From NCBI GenBank assembly GCA_900321525.1, contig ONWL01000015.1, forward strand, positions 1-13,672: a stretch of DNA of 13,672 bases. Reading direction: 5' to 3'. The notes beneath the pieces were generated by a model that was not told the origin of the DNA, did no database searches, and worked only from the letters and a program-made list of their open reading frames with translations. The position numbers and the translations under genes are program-made. The DNA comes from an uncultured Eubacteriales bacterium (GTDB taxonomy: Bacteria; Bacillota; Clostridia; Lachnospirales; Lachnospiraceae). This document shows positions 1 through 7,112 of the stretch, in pieces. Position 1 is the first letter of the stretch. Each line of letters starts with the position of its first letter.

Positions 1-432
1 GTATTGAGCCGTGTAGCAGGTCTGTTTAGCCGCCGTGGATATAATATTGACAGTCTAACGGTAGGTGAGACAGAAAATCCGGCATATTCCCGTATGACCA
101 TTGTAACCAGTGGGGAGCCGGAGATTTTAGAGCAGATTGAGAAGCAGTTGCTGAAGCTGGTAGATGTACTGGAAATCAAGGTATTGCCCGCAGGGGAGTC
201 TGTATGTAAGGAATTGATTTATGTGAAGGTAGCCACTACCGCAGACACCAGACAGCAGGTGATTGCCATTGCAGATATTTTCCATGCAAAGGTAGTAGAT
301 GTGACGGCAAATTCTCTCATGATGGAAGTGACTGGACATGATGGAAAGATCAGTTCTTTTATCGAATTGGTTTCTCCGTATGGAATTCTGGAATTGGCGA
401 GAACAGGTGTAACCGGTCTTGCCAGAGGTTAA
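1..432 (+). CDS. ilvN: Acetolactate synthase small (regulatory) subunit, 5'-truncated by window edge
   Basis: Regulatory subunit of acetohydroxyacid synthase, which makes acetolactate/acetohydroxybutyrate at the first common step of branched-chain amino acid synthesis; the small subunit binds valine through its ACT domain and stimulates the catalytic subunit in the cytosol. The open frame enters at base 1 (Val-Leu-Ser-Arg), matching the middle of the family motif PGVLSRVAGLFSRRGYNID, so about 15-20 N-terminal residues lie outside the window; the TTG at 4 is an internal Leu codon, not a start. 143 residues are visible against roughly 160-170 usual. The ACT core (to about residue 60) is followed by the C-terminal IlvN domain, which includes KELIYVKV and ends GLARG. 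A terminator follows at 471, so this is the last gene of its transcript; ilvC does not follow here. Confidence 0.95.
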   Translation, partial: VLSRVAGLFSRRGYNIDSLTVGETENPAYSRMTIVTSGEPEILEQIEKQLLKLVDVLEIKVLPAGESVCKELIYVKVATTADTRQQVIAIADIFHAKVVDVTANSLMMEVTGHDGKISSFIELVSPYGILELARTGVTGLARG

Positions 433-470
433 GTATCTTTTTCATAATTCCGTTGTGTGTAGGTAAGATT

Positions 471-494
471 CAGCGGCCTTTGGCCGCTGTTTTA
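471..494 (+). terminator. Rho-independent terminator after ilvN
   Basis: A perfect 8-bp GC-rich stem, CAGCGGCC (471-478) with GGCCGCTG (482-489), closes a TTT loop and runs into TTTTACTTTAT. It lies 38 bases past the ilvN stop and separates ilvN from the clpX-like gene. Confidence 0.9.
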
Positions 495-521
495 CTTTAT
501 ATAAACGTAAGAAAAATTTTC

Positions 522-550
522 TTGTATTATAGAGCAGGGATTTATATAAT
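522..550 (+). promoter_or_regulatory. Sigma-A type promoter of the clpX-like gene
   Basis: TTGTAT (-35, 522-527), a 17-base spacer and a perfect TATAAT (-10, 545-550), lying just after the ilvN terminator. Transcription would start near 557, giving a leader of about 100 bases before the ATG at 658. I see no CIRCE or clear CtsR heptad repeat around it. Confidence 0.75.
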
Positions 551-657
551 GGTACTAAGGTCAGAAAAACAGATGTGTTTCCTGTTATGTGAAGCAATAT
601 GATTTTGAGGCCTATAGGGATTATGGTGCCAACACCAGTCAGGTAAGGAAGAAGAGC

Positions 658-2004
658 ATGTCAGAAGATAGAAATCAAAATGGAACGCAGGAAGAAATCT
701 GTTATGTGTGTCGCAGGCCGGAGAGCAAAGCAGGTAAGATGGTGCATATGCCGGGGAATCTCTGCATTTGCAATGATTGTATGCAGAGAGCCTTTGATCA
801 GGTGGGACAGAATGGATTTCCATATGGGATGAATTTCTTTGGGGAATTTCCGGGAGCAGAACTGTTCCAGGAGCAGGAGGCGCCAAAGAAACAGCATGAG
901 AAGAAAACAGAATCGGTACCGGCAATTGACATCAAGTCCATTCCGGCGCCTCATAAGATTTATGCAAAGCTCAACGACTATGTGGTGGGGCAGGAGCATG
1001 CCAAGAAAGTCATCAGCGTAGCTGTTTACAATCATTATAAAAGGATTGCCTCTAAAGAACAACAGGATGATGTGGAGATTGAAAAGTCCAATATGCTGAT
1101 GATCGGACCCACTGGAAGTGGTAAGACCTATCTGGTGAAAACTTTAGCAAAGCTGTTGGATGTGCCCCTTGCCATTGCAGATGCCACATCGCTGACAGAA
1201 GCAGGCTATATCGGAGATGACATTGAGAGCGTGGTATCTAAGCTTCTGGACAATGCAGACAATGATGTGGAACGTGCAGAGCAGGGTATCATTTACATCG
1301 ATGAGATTGATAAGCTGGCCAAGAAGCGCAATACCACAAACAGAGATGTGAGCGGGGAATCGGTACAGCAGGGATTGTTAAAATTATTAGAGGGGGCAGA
1401 GGTGGAAGTGCCCGTAGGCGCTACCAGTAAAAATGCCATGGTGCCTTTAAAGACGGTCAATACAAGAGACATTCTCTTTATCTGTGGCGGTGCATTTCCG
1501 GAATTAGAGAATATCATCAAAGAACGTTTGAATAAGTCCTCTTCGATGGGATTTGGTGCAGAGTTGAAAGATAAGTATGAAAATGACCGAAACATTTTAC
1601 AGCAAGTGCAGATTGAAGACTTGCGTACCTTTGGTATGATTCCGGAGTTTATCGGACGACTGCCGATTATTTATACTTTGGATGGAATGAGCAAAGAAAT
1701 GCTGGTTCGGGTATTGAATGAGCCGAAAAATGCCATCGTCAGACAGTACCAGAAGCTGCTTGCGTTAGATGAAGTGGATTTGGCCTTTGACAAGGATGCT
1801 CTGGATGCCATTGCAGAGCGTGCGCTGAAGAAAGGGACTGGTGCAAGAGCCCTGCGCGCCATCATCGAGGAATTTATGCTGGATATCATGTATGAGATTC
1901 CCAAGGATGACAGCATTGGGAAGGTGACTATTACCAAAGCATATATAGAGGGAACCGGTGGACCTCGCATTGAAATGCGGGGATATGCGGCACTGGAAGG
2001 ATAA
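658..2004 (+). CDS. clpX: ClpX-type AAA+ unfoldase, divergent in the substrate (RKH) loop
   Basis: Cytosolic hexameric ATPase of the ClpX family, which unfolds proteins and normally feeds them to ClpP. The 448-residue protein has an N-terminal zinc-binding domain (C15, C18, C38, C41), Walker A GPTGSGKT (150-157), pore loop GYIG (183-186; GYVG is usual), Walker B IDEID with D215/E216, box RDVSGESVQQ, a ClpP-contact loop MGF (297-299; IGF or LGF is usual), and sensor-2 GAR near the C-terminus. The RKH motif after Walker B is absent: the segment around residues 254-269 reads GATSKNAMVPLK. The ATG at 658 is preferred because AAGGAAG lies 6 bases upstream; an in-frame GTG at 589 lacks a good ribosome site. 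It is monocistronic, with its own promoter and terminator, and neither clpP nor lon is nearby. That and the altered loop suggest a second ClpX paralogue rather than the housekeeping copy, but the genome would have to confirm this. Confidence 0.88.
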   Translation: MSEDRNQNGTQEEICYVCRRPESKAGKMVHMPGNLCICNDCMQRAFDQVGQNGFPYGMNFFGEFPGAELFQEQEAPKKQHEKKTESVPAIDIKSIPAPHKIYAKLNDYVVGQEHAKKVISVAVYNHYKRIASKEQQDDVEIEKSNMLMIGPTGSGKTYLVKTLAKLLDVPLAIADATSLTEAGYIGDDIESVVSKLLDNADNDVERAEQGIIYIDEIDKLAKKRNTTNRDVSGESVQQGLLKLLEGAEVEVPVGATSKNAMVPLKTVNTRDILFICGGAFPELENIIKERLNKSSSMGFGAELKDKYENDRNILQQVQIEDLRTFGMIPEFIGRLPIIYTLDGMSKEMLVRVLNEPKNAIVRQYQKLLALDEVDLAFDKDALDAIAERALKKGTGARALRAIIEEFMLDIMYEIPKDDSIGKVTITKAYIEGTGGPRIEMRGYAALEG

Positions 2005-2029
2005 TGGTGCATACTTGCCAGTGAAAAAG

Positions 2030-2055
2030 ACTGCTTCTGTAGAGGCAGTTTTTTT
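2030..2055 (+). terminator. Rho-independent terminator after the clpX-like gene
   Basis: ACTGCTTC (2030-2037) pairs with the GAGGCAGT arm (2042-2049; one G-U pair), with a short TGTA loop, followed by seven T residues (2049-2055). It starts 26 bases after the clpX-like stop. Confidence 0.88.
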
Positions 2056-2064
2056 CGGAAAATA

Positions 2065-2082
2065 AGTTAGGAATAACTAACT
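2065..2082 (+). promoter_or_regulatory. Inverted repeat, possible DtxR/IdeR-like operator
   Basis: AGTTAG (2065-2070) and CTAACT (2077-2082) form a perfect 6-bp inverted repeat with 6 bases between, just upstream of the AAGGAG (2088-2093) of the AraC/ABC chimera. The TTAGG...CTAA pattern resembles DtxR-family (iron or manganese repressor) boxes, which would suit an iron/siderophore-type ABC system. I could not place a convincing -35/-10 around it. The regulatory reading is inference. Confidence 0.35.
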
Positions 2083-2099
2083 GAAAGAAGGAGAAACAA

Positions 2100-3263
2100 T
2101 TGCGCAACAGTGAGTATATGAATACCTTGTATCATGATTTAGGTTCCAATTCTCCCCAGACCGTGTCCATCGACATTCCGGACAGTATGGGAAGAGGGCG
2201 GATTTCTCAGACCACCACCAAACAGGGGGTGGTATTTTCCGACTGGGAAATGAATTATTACACGGATATGAATGTGCAGGGAACCAACAGTGAGGAATAC
2301 ATACAGCTGATGTTTTGCCTGAATGAAGGGGTGTCCTGGAGTATTGCAAATGAACACCAGGGTGTCAGTATCAAAAAAGGAGAGTCCTGTATTTACAGAG
2401 GGCATGGAAAGACAGAATATCTGTGCTATCGGAAAGATGCAGATTTCCGGTTTAAAAACATTAAGCTGCCAGTTTCTTATTTTGAACATGTGAAGTTTGG
2501 ATATACCACTCCGCCTGCAGCGCCGGGACAGGAGCCGGTTTGCAAAGAGATCATTCATGATGTCAGCTTCATTGCCAGGGCAGGACAGAAGACTGCGCTG
2601 GTAGGAGAATCCGGTTCTGGAAAGAGTACCCTGGCAAAATTGTTGATTCACTATTATGATGCGGCGTCTGGCAGAATCTTATTAGGCGGTCAGGATGTCC
2701 AAAACATGAGTCTGGCAGCCTTAAATGACCAGATTTCTTATGTGGCACAGGATCAGTATCTGTTTAACACTTCTATTTTGGAGAACATCCGCCTTGGAAA
2801 GCCGGATGCCACAGATGCGGAAGTGTTAGAAGCAGCCAAGAAAGCCCAGTGTCTGGAATTCATTGAAAAATTGCCTCAGGGCATTCATTCCATGGCAGGA
2901 GATGCAGGAAAGATGCTGTCAGGAGGACAGAGACAACGGATTTCTCTGGCACGTGCTATTTTGAAAAATGCGCCGGTTGTAGTATTAGATGAGGCCACTG
3001 CATTTGCCGATCCGGAAAACGAAGAAAAAATGGAAGCAGCCATTTCGGAGCTGGTAAAAGAGAAAACGTTGTTTGTCATTGCCCATAAGCTGCCGTCTAT
3101 TATGCATGCAGATCAGATTCTGGTGATGGATCAGGGAAATCTGGTGGCAGCAGGAACACATGATACATTGTTACAGAGTTGTCCGGCATACCAAAAACTG
3201 TGGAATGCCCATATAAACAGCGCCGAGTGGAAAGTAGGTGCAGAACAGGAGGGAAGAAGATGA
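2100..3263 (+). CDS. Chimera: AraC-family N-terminal sensor domain fused to an ABC transporter ATPase domain
   Basis: 387 residues. Residues 1 to about 127 resemble the N-terminal part of AraC-family regulators that sit next to YbtP/YbtQ-like ABC pairs in Lachnospiraceae (KQGVVFSDWEMNYY, IQLMFCLNEGVSW, KKGESCIYRGHGKTE). The paired helix-turn-helix C-terminus of AraC is missing. From FEHVKFGY (128-135) the protein is a full ABC nucleotide-binding domain: A-loop Y135, Walker A GESGSGKST (169-177), Q-loop Q217, signature LSGGQ (273-277), Walker B VVVLDE (D297, E298), ATAFADPENE D-loop, switch H329. No membrane segment is visible, although this NBD type is normally fused to a six-helix TMD. The seam (about 2470-2490) keeps the frame and falls exactly at the NBD edge. 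The start is TTG with AAGGAG 6 bases upstream; an in-frame ATG at 2118 is the alternative. The stop overlaps the next gene by ATGA. Either a deletion fused two genes, or this is a genuine fusion; ATPase activity is plausible, transport by this protein alone is not. Confidence 0.85.
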   Translation: MRNSEYMNTLYHDLGSNSPQTVSIDIPDSMGRGRISQTTTKQGVVFSDWEMNYYTDMNVQGTNSEEYIQLMFCLNEGVSWSIANEHQGVSIKKGESCIYRGHGKTEYLCYRKDADFRFKNIKLPVSYFEHVKFGYTTPPAAPGQEPVCKEIIHDVSFIARAGQKTALVGESGSGKSTLAKLLIHYYDAASGRILLGGQDVQNMSLAALNDQISYVAQDQYLFNTSILENIRLGKPDATDAEVLEAAKKAQCLEFIEKLPQGIHSMAGDAGKMLSGGQRQRISLARAILKNAPVVVLDEATAFADPENEEKMEAAISELVKEKTLFVIAHKLPSIMHADQILVMDQGNLVAAGTHDTLLQSCPAYQKLWNAHINSAEWKVGAEQEGRR

Positions 3264-5008
3264 TACTGAAAATGATACAGAGAATAGTACGCCTCTCCGG
3301 TCAATTTAAGGGAAGAATTCAGGCGGCCTTTGTTTGTGCAGTGCTGGAATCTATTTTATCCAAGATGTCCATTGTATTTGCTTTTTTGATCTTAAATGGG
3401 TTTTATGAACAAACATTGACTGGAAAAACCTGTCTGTACACTGGCATGGGTCTTGTGGGAACAGTGGTGTTACAGGCGTTGGTGCATTTTTGCAGTGACC
3501 GTTTGCAAAGCGGAGCCGGTTATATGATGTTTGCAGAAAAACGAATGGAATTGGGTGGACATTTGCGAAAACTGCCAATGGGGTATTTTACGGCAGGAAA
3601 TATCGGTAAAATCAGTTCTGTTTTGAGTACAGATATGGTCTTTGTAGAAGAAGTGGCCATGAGTACATTGGCTAACATGATGAGTTACTGCCTGTCTACC
3701 ATTTTGTTGGTATGCTTCCTGTTTTGGCTGCACTGGCAGTTGGGTCTGGTGGCATTGGTGGTAGTTCTTGTGGCAACTGTGATTGCAGAGAAGATGAACA
3801 AACTGTCTTTGGCAGAAGCAGCAGGCAGACAGGAGCAGAGTGAGCATCTGACCGATGCAGTGCTGTCCTTTACCGAAGGCATCGGCGTGATCAAAAGTTA
3901 TAATCTGTTGGGAGAAAAGTCAGAGGAACTGACAAACAATTTCAATCGTTCCAAAGATACGTCCATTGGGTTTGAGCGAAAGATGGCACCATGGACCCAG
4001 AATCTGAACATTCTATATGCAGTTGGCGTTGCGGTACTCTTTGGTCTGTCTGTGTACCAACAGCAGCAGGGAGGGTTGTCTCTGGCGTATTTGTGCGGAA
4101 TTCTGTTGTTTGTGTTTGATCTGTTTGGACCATTGAAAGCATTGTATGGAGAAAGTTCCAGACTGACAGTTATGAATGCAGCCCTGGATCGAATCGAACA
4201 GGTATTAGAAGAACCGGAGCTGCCAGATCTGGGAACCAGGCACATACCGGCACCAAAAGCACAGGAGCCGGAACTGGCATTTTCCTATGTGGGATTTGGG
4301 TATCAGGAGAAAGAAGTACTCCATGATATTACCTTTACAGTACCCAAGAACTCCATGACTGCACTGGTAGGTCCTTCCGGTGGCGGCAAATCTACCATCG
4401 CCAGTCTGATTGCCAGATTCTGGGATGTGCAGAAGGGGACGATCACATTCAGAGGGGTGGATGTCAAAGACATTCCGCTGGCTGAGTTGATGGATCAGAT
4501 TAGCATGGTGTTCCAGGGAGTGTATCTGTTCCAGGATACGATCTACAATAACATCAGCATGGGAAAACCAGATGCGACAAAAGAAGAAGTGTATGAGGCA
4601 GCTAAGAAGGCAAGATGTTATGACTTTATTATGGCACTGCCGGACGGATTTGAGACCAGGGTAGGAGAAGGCGGCGCTACCTTGTCCGGTGGAGAAAAAC
4701 AGCGGATTTCCATTGCCAGATGTATTTTGAAGGATGCACCGGTGGTGATTTTGGATGAGGCAACTGCCAGCGTAGATACAGACAATGAAAGTTATATCCA
4801 GGAAGCCATCAATGAACTGGTCAAAGGAAAGACGCTGCTTGTGATCGCCCACAGGCTGAACACCATCCGTTTTGCAGATCAGATTCTGGTCATTTCGGAT
4901 GGAAAAATTGCCCAGCGTGGTACCCATGACCAATTAGTGGCCCAGGATGGTATTTACAAAGCGTTTATAGACATTAGACAGAAGGCTTCCGGCTGGAATC
5001 TGGCATAA
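3260..5008 (+). CDS. ABC half transporter, fused permease and ATPase (YbtP/IrtB/MsbA type)
   Basis: 582-residue membrane protein with an N-terminal transmembrane domain of about six helices (roughly 20-47, 60-78, 138-157, 161-177, 245-262, 270-290) and a C-terminal nucleotide-binding domain: Walker A GPSGGGKST (371-379), Q-loop in MVFQGVYLF, signature LSGGE (475-479), Walker B VVILDE (D499/E500), switch H531. All ATPase residues are intact. The substrate is unknown; the closest flavour is the siderophore-associated YbtPQ/IrtAB group, whose members are exporter-fold proteins that import siderophores, but lipid or peptide export cannot be excluded. Such proteins work as dimers, usually with a second TMD-NBD protein encoded just upstream; here the upstream gene has only the NBD. 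The ATG at 3260 has GGAGGG about 7 bases upstream and overlaps the previous stop (ATGA), implying translational coupling; an upstream in-frame codon at 3179 lies inside the preceding gene and is not the start. Confidence 0.9.
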   Translation: MILKMIQRIVRLSGQFKGRIQAAFVCAVLESILSKMSIVFAFLILNGFYEQTLTGKTCLYTGMGLVGTVVLQALVHFCSDRLQSGAGYMMFAEKRMELGGHLRKLPMGYFTAGNIGKISSVLSTDMVFVEEVAMSTLANMMSYCLSTILLVCFLFWLHWQLGLVALVVVLVATVIAEKMNKLSLAEAAGRQEQSEHLTDAVLSFTEGIGVIKSYNLLGEKSEELTNNFNRSKDTSIGFERKMAPWTQNLNILYAVGVAVLFGLSVYQQQQGGLSLAYLCGILLFVFDLFGPLKALYGESSRLTVMNAALDRIEQVLEEPELPDLGTRHIPAPKAQEPELAFSYVGFGYQEKEVLHDITFTVPKNSMTALVGPSGGGKSTIASLIARFWDVQKGTITFRGVDVKDIPLAELMDQISMVFQGVYLFQDTIYNNISMGKPDATKEEVYEAAKKARCYDFIMALPDGFETRVGEGGATLSGGEKQRISIARCILKDAPVVILDEATASVDTDNESYIQEAINELVKGKTLLVIAHRLNTIRFADQILVISDGKIAQRGTHDQLVAQDGIYKAFIDIRQKASGWNLA

Positions 5009-5074
5009 ATAAATCTGCATAGTTTTTTCGATGGTTTCATAGAATGGTACAGCAGGGTTCACAGGAGAGTTTAG

Positions 5075-6796
5075 ATGGACTGTAATGAAATCATTTTATC
5101 GGAAGACTATGCAGATTTTATTGTGCAGAATGCGGCAGTGGAAAGCAATGATATTTTCATAGAGGCAGCCTGCATTCAGCCTTTAAATGAGGCCTTCCGG
5201 ACAGAATATATTCCTTTGGCAGAATTGTATCGTGGTCAGCCTGGGGGTATAGATGCGTTTTTTTTGGTGGCAGGTTCTGCTTTGCGCCGAGTGGATTACT
5301 ATTCCTTTCCAAAGCTGTATGGACTGATGGATCGGAGCGCACTGGAGCAGTCCAGAATTACGGATGTACAGAATCAGCCTGCCTTATCCTTGTCCGGAAG
5401 TGGGGTACTCATTGGATTTGTGGATACTGGTATTGACTGGAGTCTCCCTGTTTTTCGAAGGACTTCCGGCAGAACCAGAATCGTGGCACTGTGGGACCAG
5501 GCAGGAGAAGAACTGGATCCACCGGATGGATTTTATTATGGAACGTTGTATCAGGCAGAGGAACTCAATGCGGCACTGGAAGGGATGCTTGATGTGCCGG
5601 GAGATGAACTGGGACATGGTACATTTCTGGCATCAGTGGCAGCAGGAGGGGAGGATGAACGGGCAGATTTCATCGGTGCAGCACCGGAGGCAGATCTGGC
5701 AGTGGTGAAACTGAAACAGGCAAAGTCCTATCTGCGTACGTATTTTCAGATTCCGGAGGATGTGCCGGCTTATCAGGAAAACGACATTATGGCAGGGGTC
5801 ATGTTTTTGCAGCAGCTGGCGCAAAGAAGGAGACAGCCCCTTGTGTTGTGTATTGGACTGGGCAGCAATCAGGGGCAGCATGCCGGAACCAGTCCACTGG
5901 CGGAGATGCTGACGGAGATTGCCGGACTGCCCCAGCGGATCATCTGTGCCTGTGCCGGAAATGAGGGTGGCAGAAGCAGTCATTACTACGGAAAGTTGAA
6001 TTTAGGTGTGTCTCGTGATGTAGTGGAACTGCGGGTAGACCCTATGGAAACAGGATTTACCATGGAGTTTTGGGCACAGTCTACAGAGATTTATCAAATT
6101 ACCCTGCAATCTCCCACCGGAGAAACAGTGCCCAAACTGCCGGGGCGGCAGGGGAGCAGCCAGATTTTGAATTTTGTATTTGAAGATACGGTGGTGGCCG
6201 TGGATTATGAAGTGGCAGAAGACAGGTCTGGGATTTTTATGGTACAGTTTCGGTTTCGAAGTCCCACACCGGGCATCTGGCAGATTCAGGTGGAACAGCG
6301 GTTAGGGACAGAAGGGGAATTTCATATGTGGATTCCCATTCAGGATTTTTTGAGAGGCAATACGGTGTTTTTGCGTCCCTGGCCGGATGTGACTGTGACG
6401 GAGCCGGGCAATGCAGTGCGTGTGCTGACGGTAGGAGGATACCAGCATCGGGACAGGAGTATCTATCTGAATTCCGGAAGAGGATTTAATGTATTTGGGA
6501 TTGTGAAACCTACCATGGTGGCACCGGCAGTAGAGGTATATGGAGCAGAACCGGCAGGATTCTACGGATACCAGACCGGTACCAGTATCGCCACTGCACT
6601 GATGGCAGGTGCCTGTGCGCTGTTGTTAGAATGGGCGGTGATCCGGTACAATTCCATCAATATGAATACGGTGGAGGCATCTGCTTATCTGGTGCGGGGG
6701 GCACAGCGCAGTGTCGGTAGAGCATATCCCAATCAGGAATGGGGATATGGCGCATTGGATCTGTATCGTACTTTTGAAGTGCTGACCATCATATGA
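5075..6796 (+). CDS. Subtilisin-like S8 serine peptidase (CspB-like)
   Basis: 573-residue peptidase of family S8, resembling the Csp proteases of Clostridia that process the spore cortex lytic enzyme SleC. The catalytic triad is complete: Asp117 in GFVDTGID, His181 in GHGTFLAS, Ser504 in GTSIATALMAG; the oxyanion Asn296 sits in CAGNEGG. Residues 1 to about 95 look like a prodomain (LSEDYADFIV), and roughly 200 residues between Asn296 and Ser504 form the insert (jelly-roll region) typical of Csp proteins. No signal peptide or membrane helix is visible, so a cytoplasmic or spore-compartment location is likely. The ATG is set by AGGAGA (5063-5068) 6 bases upstream. It starts 66 bases after the ABC gene with no hairpin terminator between, so read-through from the transporter unit is possible. 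The physiological substrate is not deducible here. Confidence 0.9.
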   Translation: MDCNEIILSEDYADFIVQNAAVESNDIFIEAACIQPLNEAFRTEYIPLAELYRGQPGGIDAFFLVAGSALRRVDYYSFPKLYGLMDRSALEQSRITDVQNQPALSLSGSGVLIGFVDTGIDWSLPVFRRTSGRTRIVALWDQAGEELDPPDGFYYGTLYQAEELNAALEGMLDVPGDELGHGTFLASVAAGGEDERADFIGAAPEADLAVVKLKQAKSYLRTYFQIPEDVPAYQENDIMAGVMFLQQLAQRRRQPLVLCIGLGSNQGQHAGTSPLAEMLTEIAGLPQRIICACAGNEGGRSSHYYGKLNLGVSRDVVELRVDPMETGFTMEFWAQSTEIYQITLQSPTGETVPKLPGRQGSSQILNFVFEDTVVAVDYEVAEDRSGIFMVQFRFRSPTPGIWQIQVEQRLGTEGEFHMWIPIQDFLRGNTVFLRPWPDVTVTEPGNAVRVLTVGGYQHRDRSIYLNSGRGFNVFGIVKPTMVAPAVEVYGAEPAGFYGYQTGTSIATALMAGACALLLEWAVIRYNSINMNTVEASAYLVRGAQRSVGRAYPNQEWGYGALDLYRTFEVLTII

Positions 6797-6925
6797 TGTG
6801 GTATGGTATCATTGGACTGGTTTTAAGTGGTGGGAATTCGTTATGAGAAAAATGCACAAAAGCAAAGGAAAAGAAGAAAATAGATTTCACAAAACAGAAA
6901 ATTTATTTTTTCTTTATAATTTCCG
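6797..6925. other. A-rich intergenic stretch upstream of the amt promoter
   Basis: No gene-like frame. The part from about 6841 is strongly purine/A-rich with several short A-tracts, which could act as an UP element for the promoter at 6926. A 12-bp palindrome, CATCATATGATG (6787-6798), overlaps the end of the S8 gene but has no T-tract, so I do not call it a terminator. Confidence 0.4.
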
Positions 6926-6954
6926 TTGACAAAAGAAAAAAACAGTTCTAAAAT
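6926..6954 (+). promoter_or_regulatory. Strong sigma-A promoter of amt
   Basis: TTGACA (-35, 6926-6931), exactly 17 bases, then TAAAAT (-10, 6949-6954). The predicted start near 6961 gives a leader of about 150 bases. I see no sigma-54 (-24/-12) element. Confidence 0.85.
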
Positions 6955-6966
6955 ATGGACTATAGC

Positions 6967-7018
6967 AAAGGCGCTGTAACCAGTCACAAAAGTGGTCTGG
7001 TGCGGCGCTTTTCTTTTT
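6967..7018 (+). terminator. Terminator-like hairpin in the amt leader, possible attenuator
   Basis: The outer arm AAAGGCGC (6967-6974) pairs with GCGCTTTT (7005-7012; one G-U), and the inner arm ACCAG (6979-6983) with CTGGT (6997-7001), then CAC/GTG around an AAAA loop (6988-6991). The stem runs into TTTTCTTTTTAT. It begins about 6 bases after the predicted transcription start and lies about 95 bases before the amt ATG. It therefore either ends a short RNA of some 55-60 bases or acts as a conditional attenuator. Nitrogen genes in Clostridia can be controlled by ANTAR-domain antiterminators, but I do not see their two hexaloop hairpins clearly. Confidence 0.6.
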
Positions 7019-7066
7019 ATGTAATAACTTGTTCTAATAGTTTGTTGCACAAAAAGTTACTTACAT
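7019..7066 (+). promoter_or_regulatory. Second hairpin in the amt leader
   Basis: ATGTAATAACTT (7019-7030) pairs with AAGTTA-C-TTACAT (7054-7066), a 12-bp stem with one bulged C; inside it TTTGT (7041-7045) pairs with ACAAA (7049-7053). It follows directly on the T-rich tail of the first hairpin and ends 32 bases before the ribosome site. Its role is unknown. Confidence 0.5.
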
Positions 7067-7112
7067 AAGGCTATCGATATGCACTAGTTTTTTTAACGAG
7101 GAGGAACTGAGT

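Noticed and set aside
573..602. Nine-residue leader peptide (MCFLLCEAI) in the clpX-like 5' leader
   Set aside because: The nearest AAGG is about 13 bases upstream and no attenuator hairpins follow, so there is no support for translation.
589..657. Upstream GTG start that would extend the ClpX-like protein by 23 residues
   Set aside because: There is no suitable ribosome site before it, while AAGGAAG is well placed before the ATG at 658 and the zinc domain then starts at the usual distance.
4205..4933. A 242-codon minus-strand open frame inside the second ABC gene
   Set aside because: It is the antisense shadow of a well-supported NBD with intact motifs, has no ribosome site and no recognisable protein features.
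5040..5045. TAGAAT as a -10 box for the S8 gene
   Set aside because: No -35 hexamer lies at suitable spacing upstream.
6787..6798. Palindrome CATCATATGATG at the end of the S8 gene as a terminator
   Set aside because: It has little loop, is AT-rich and lacks a following T-tract.
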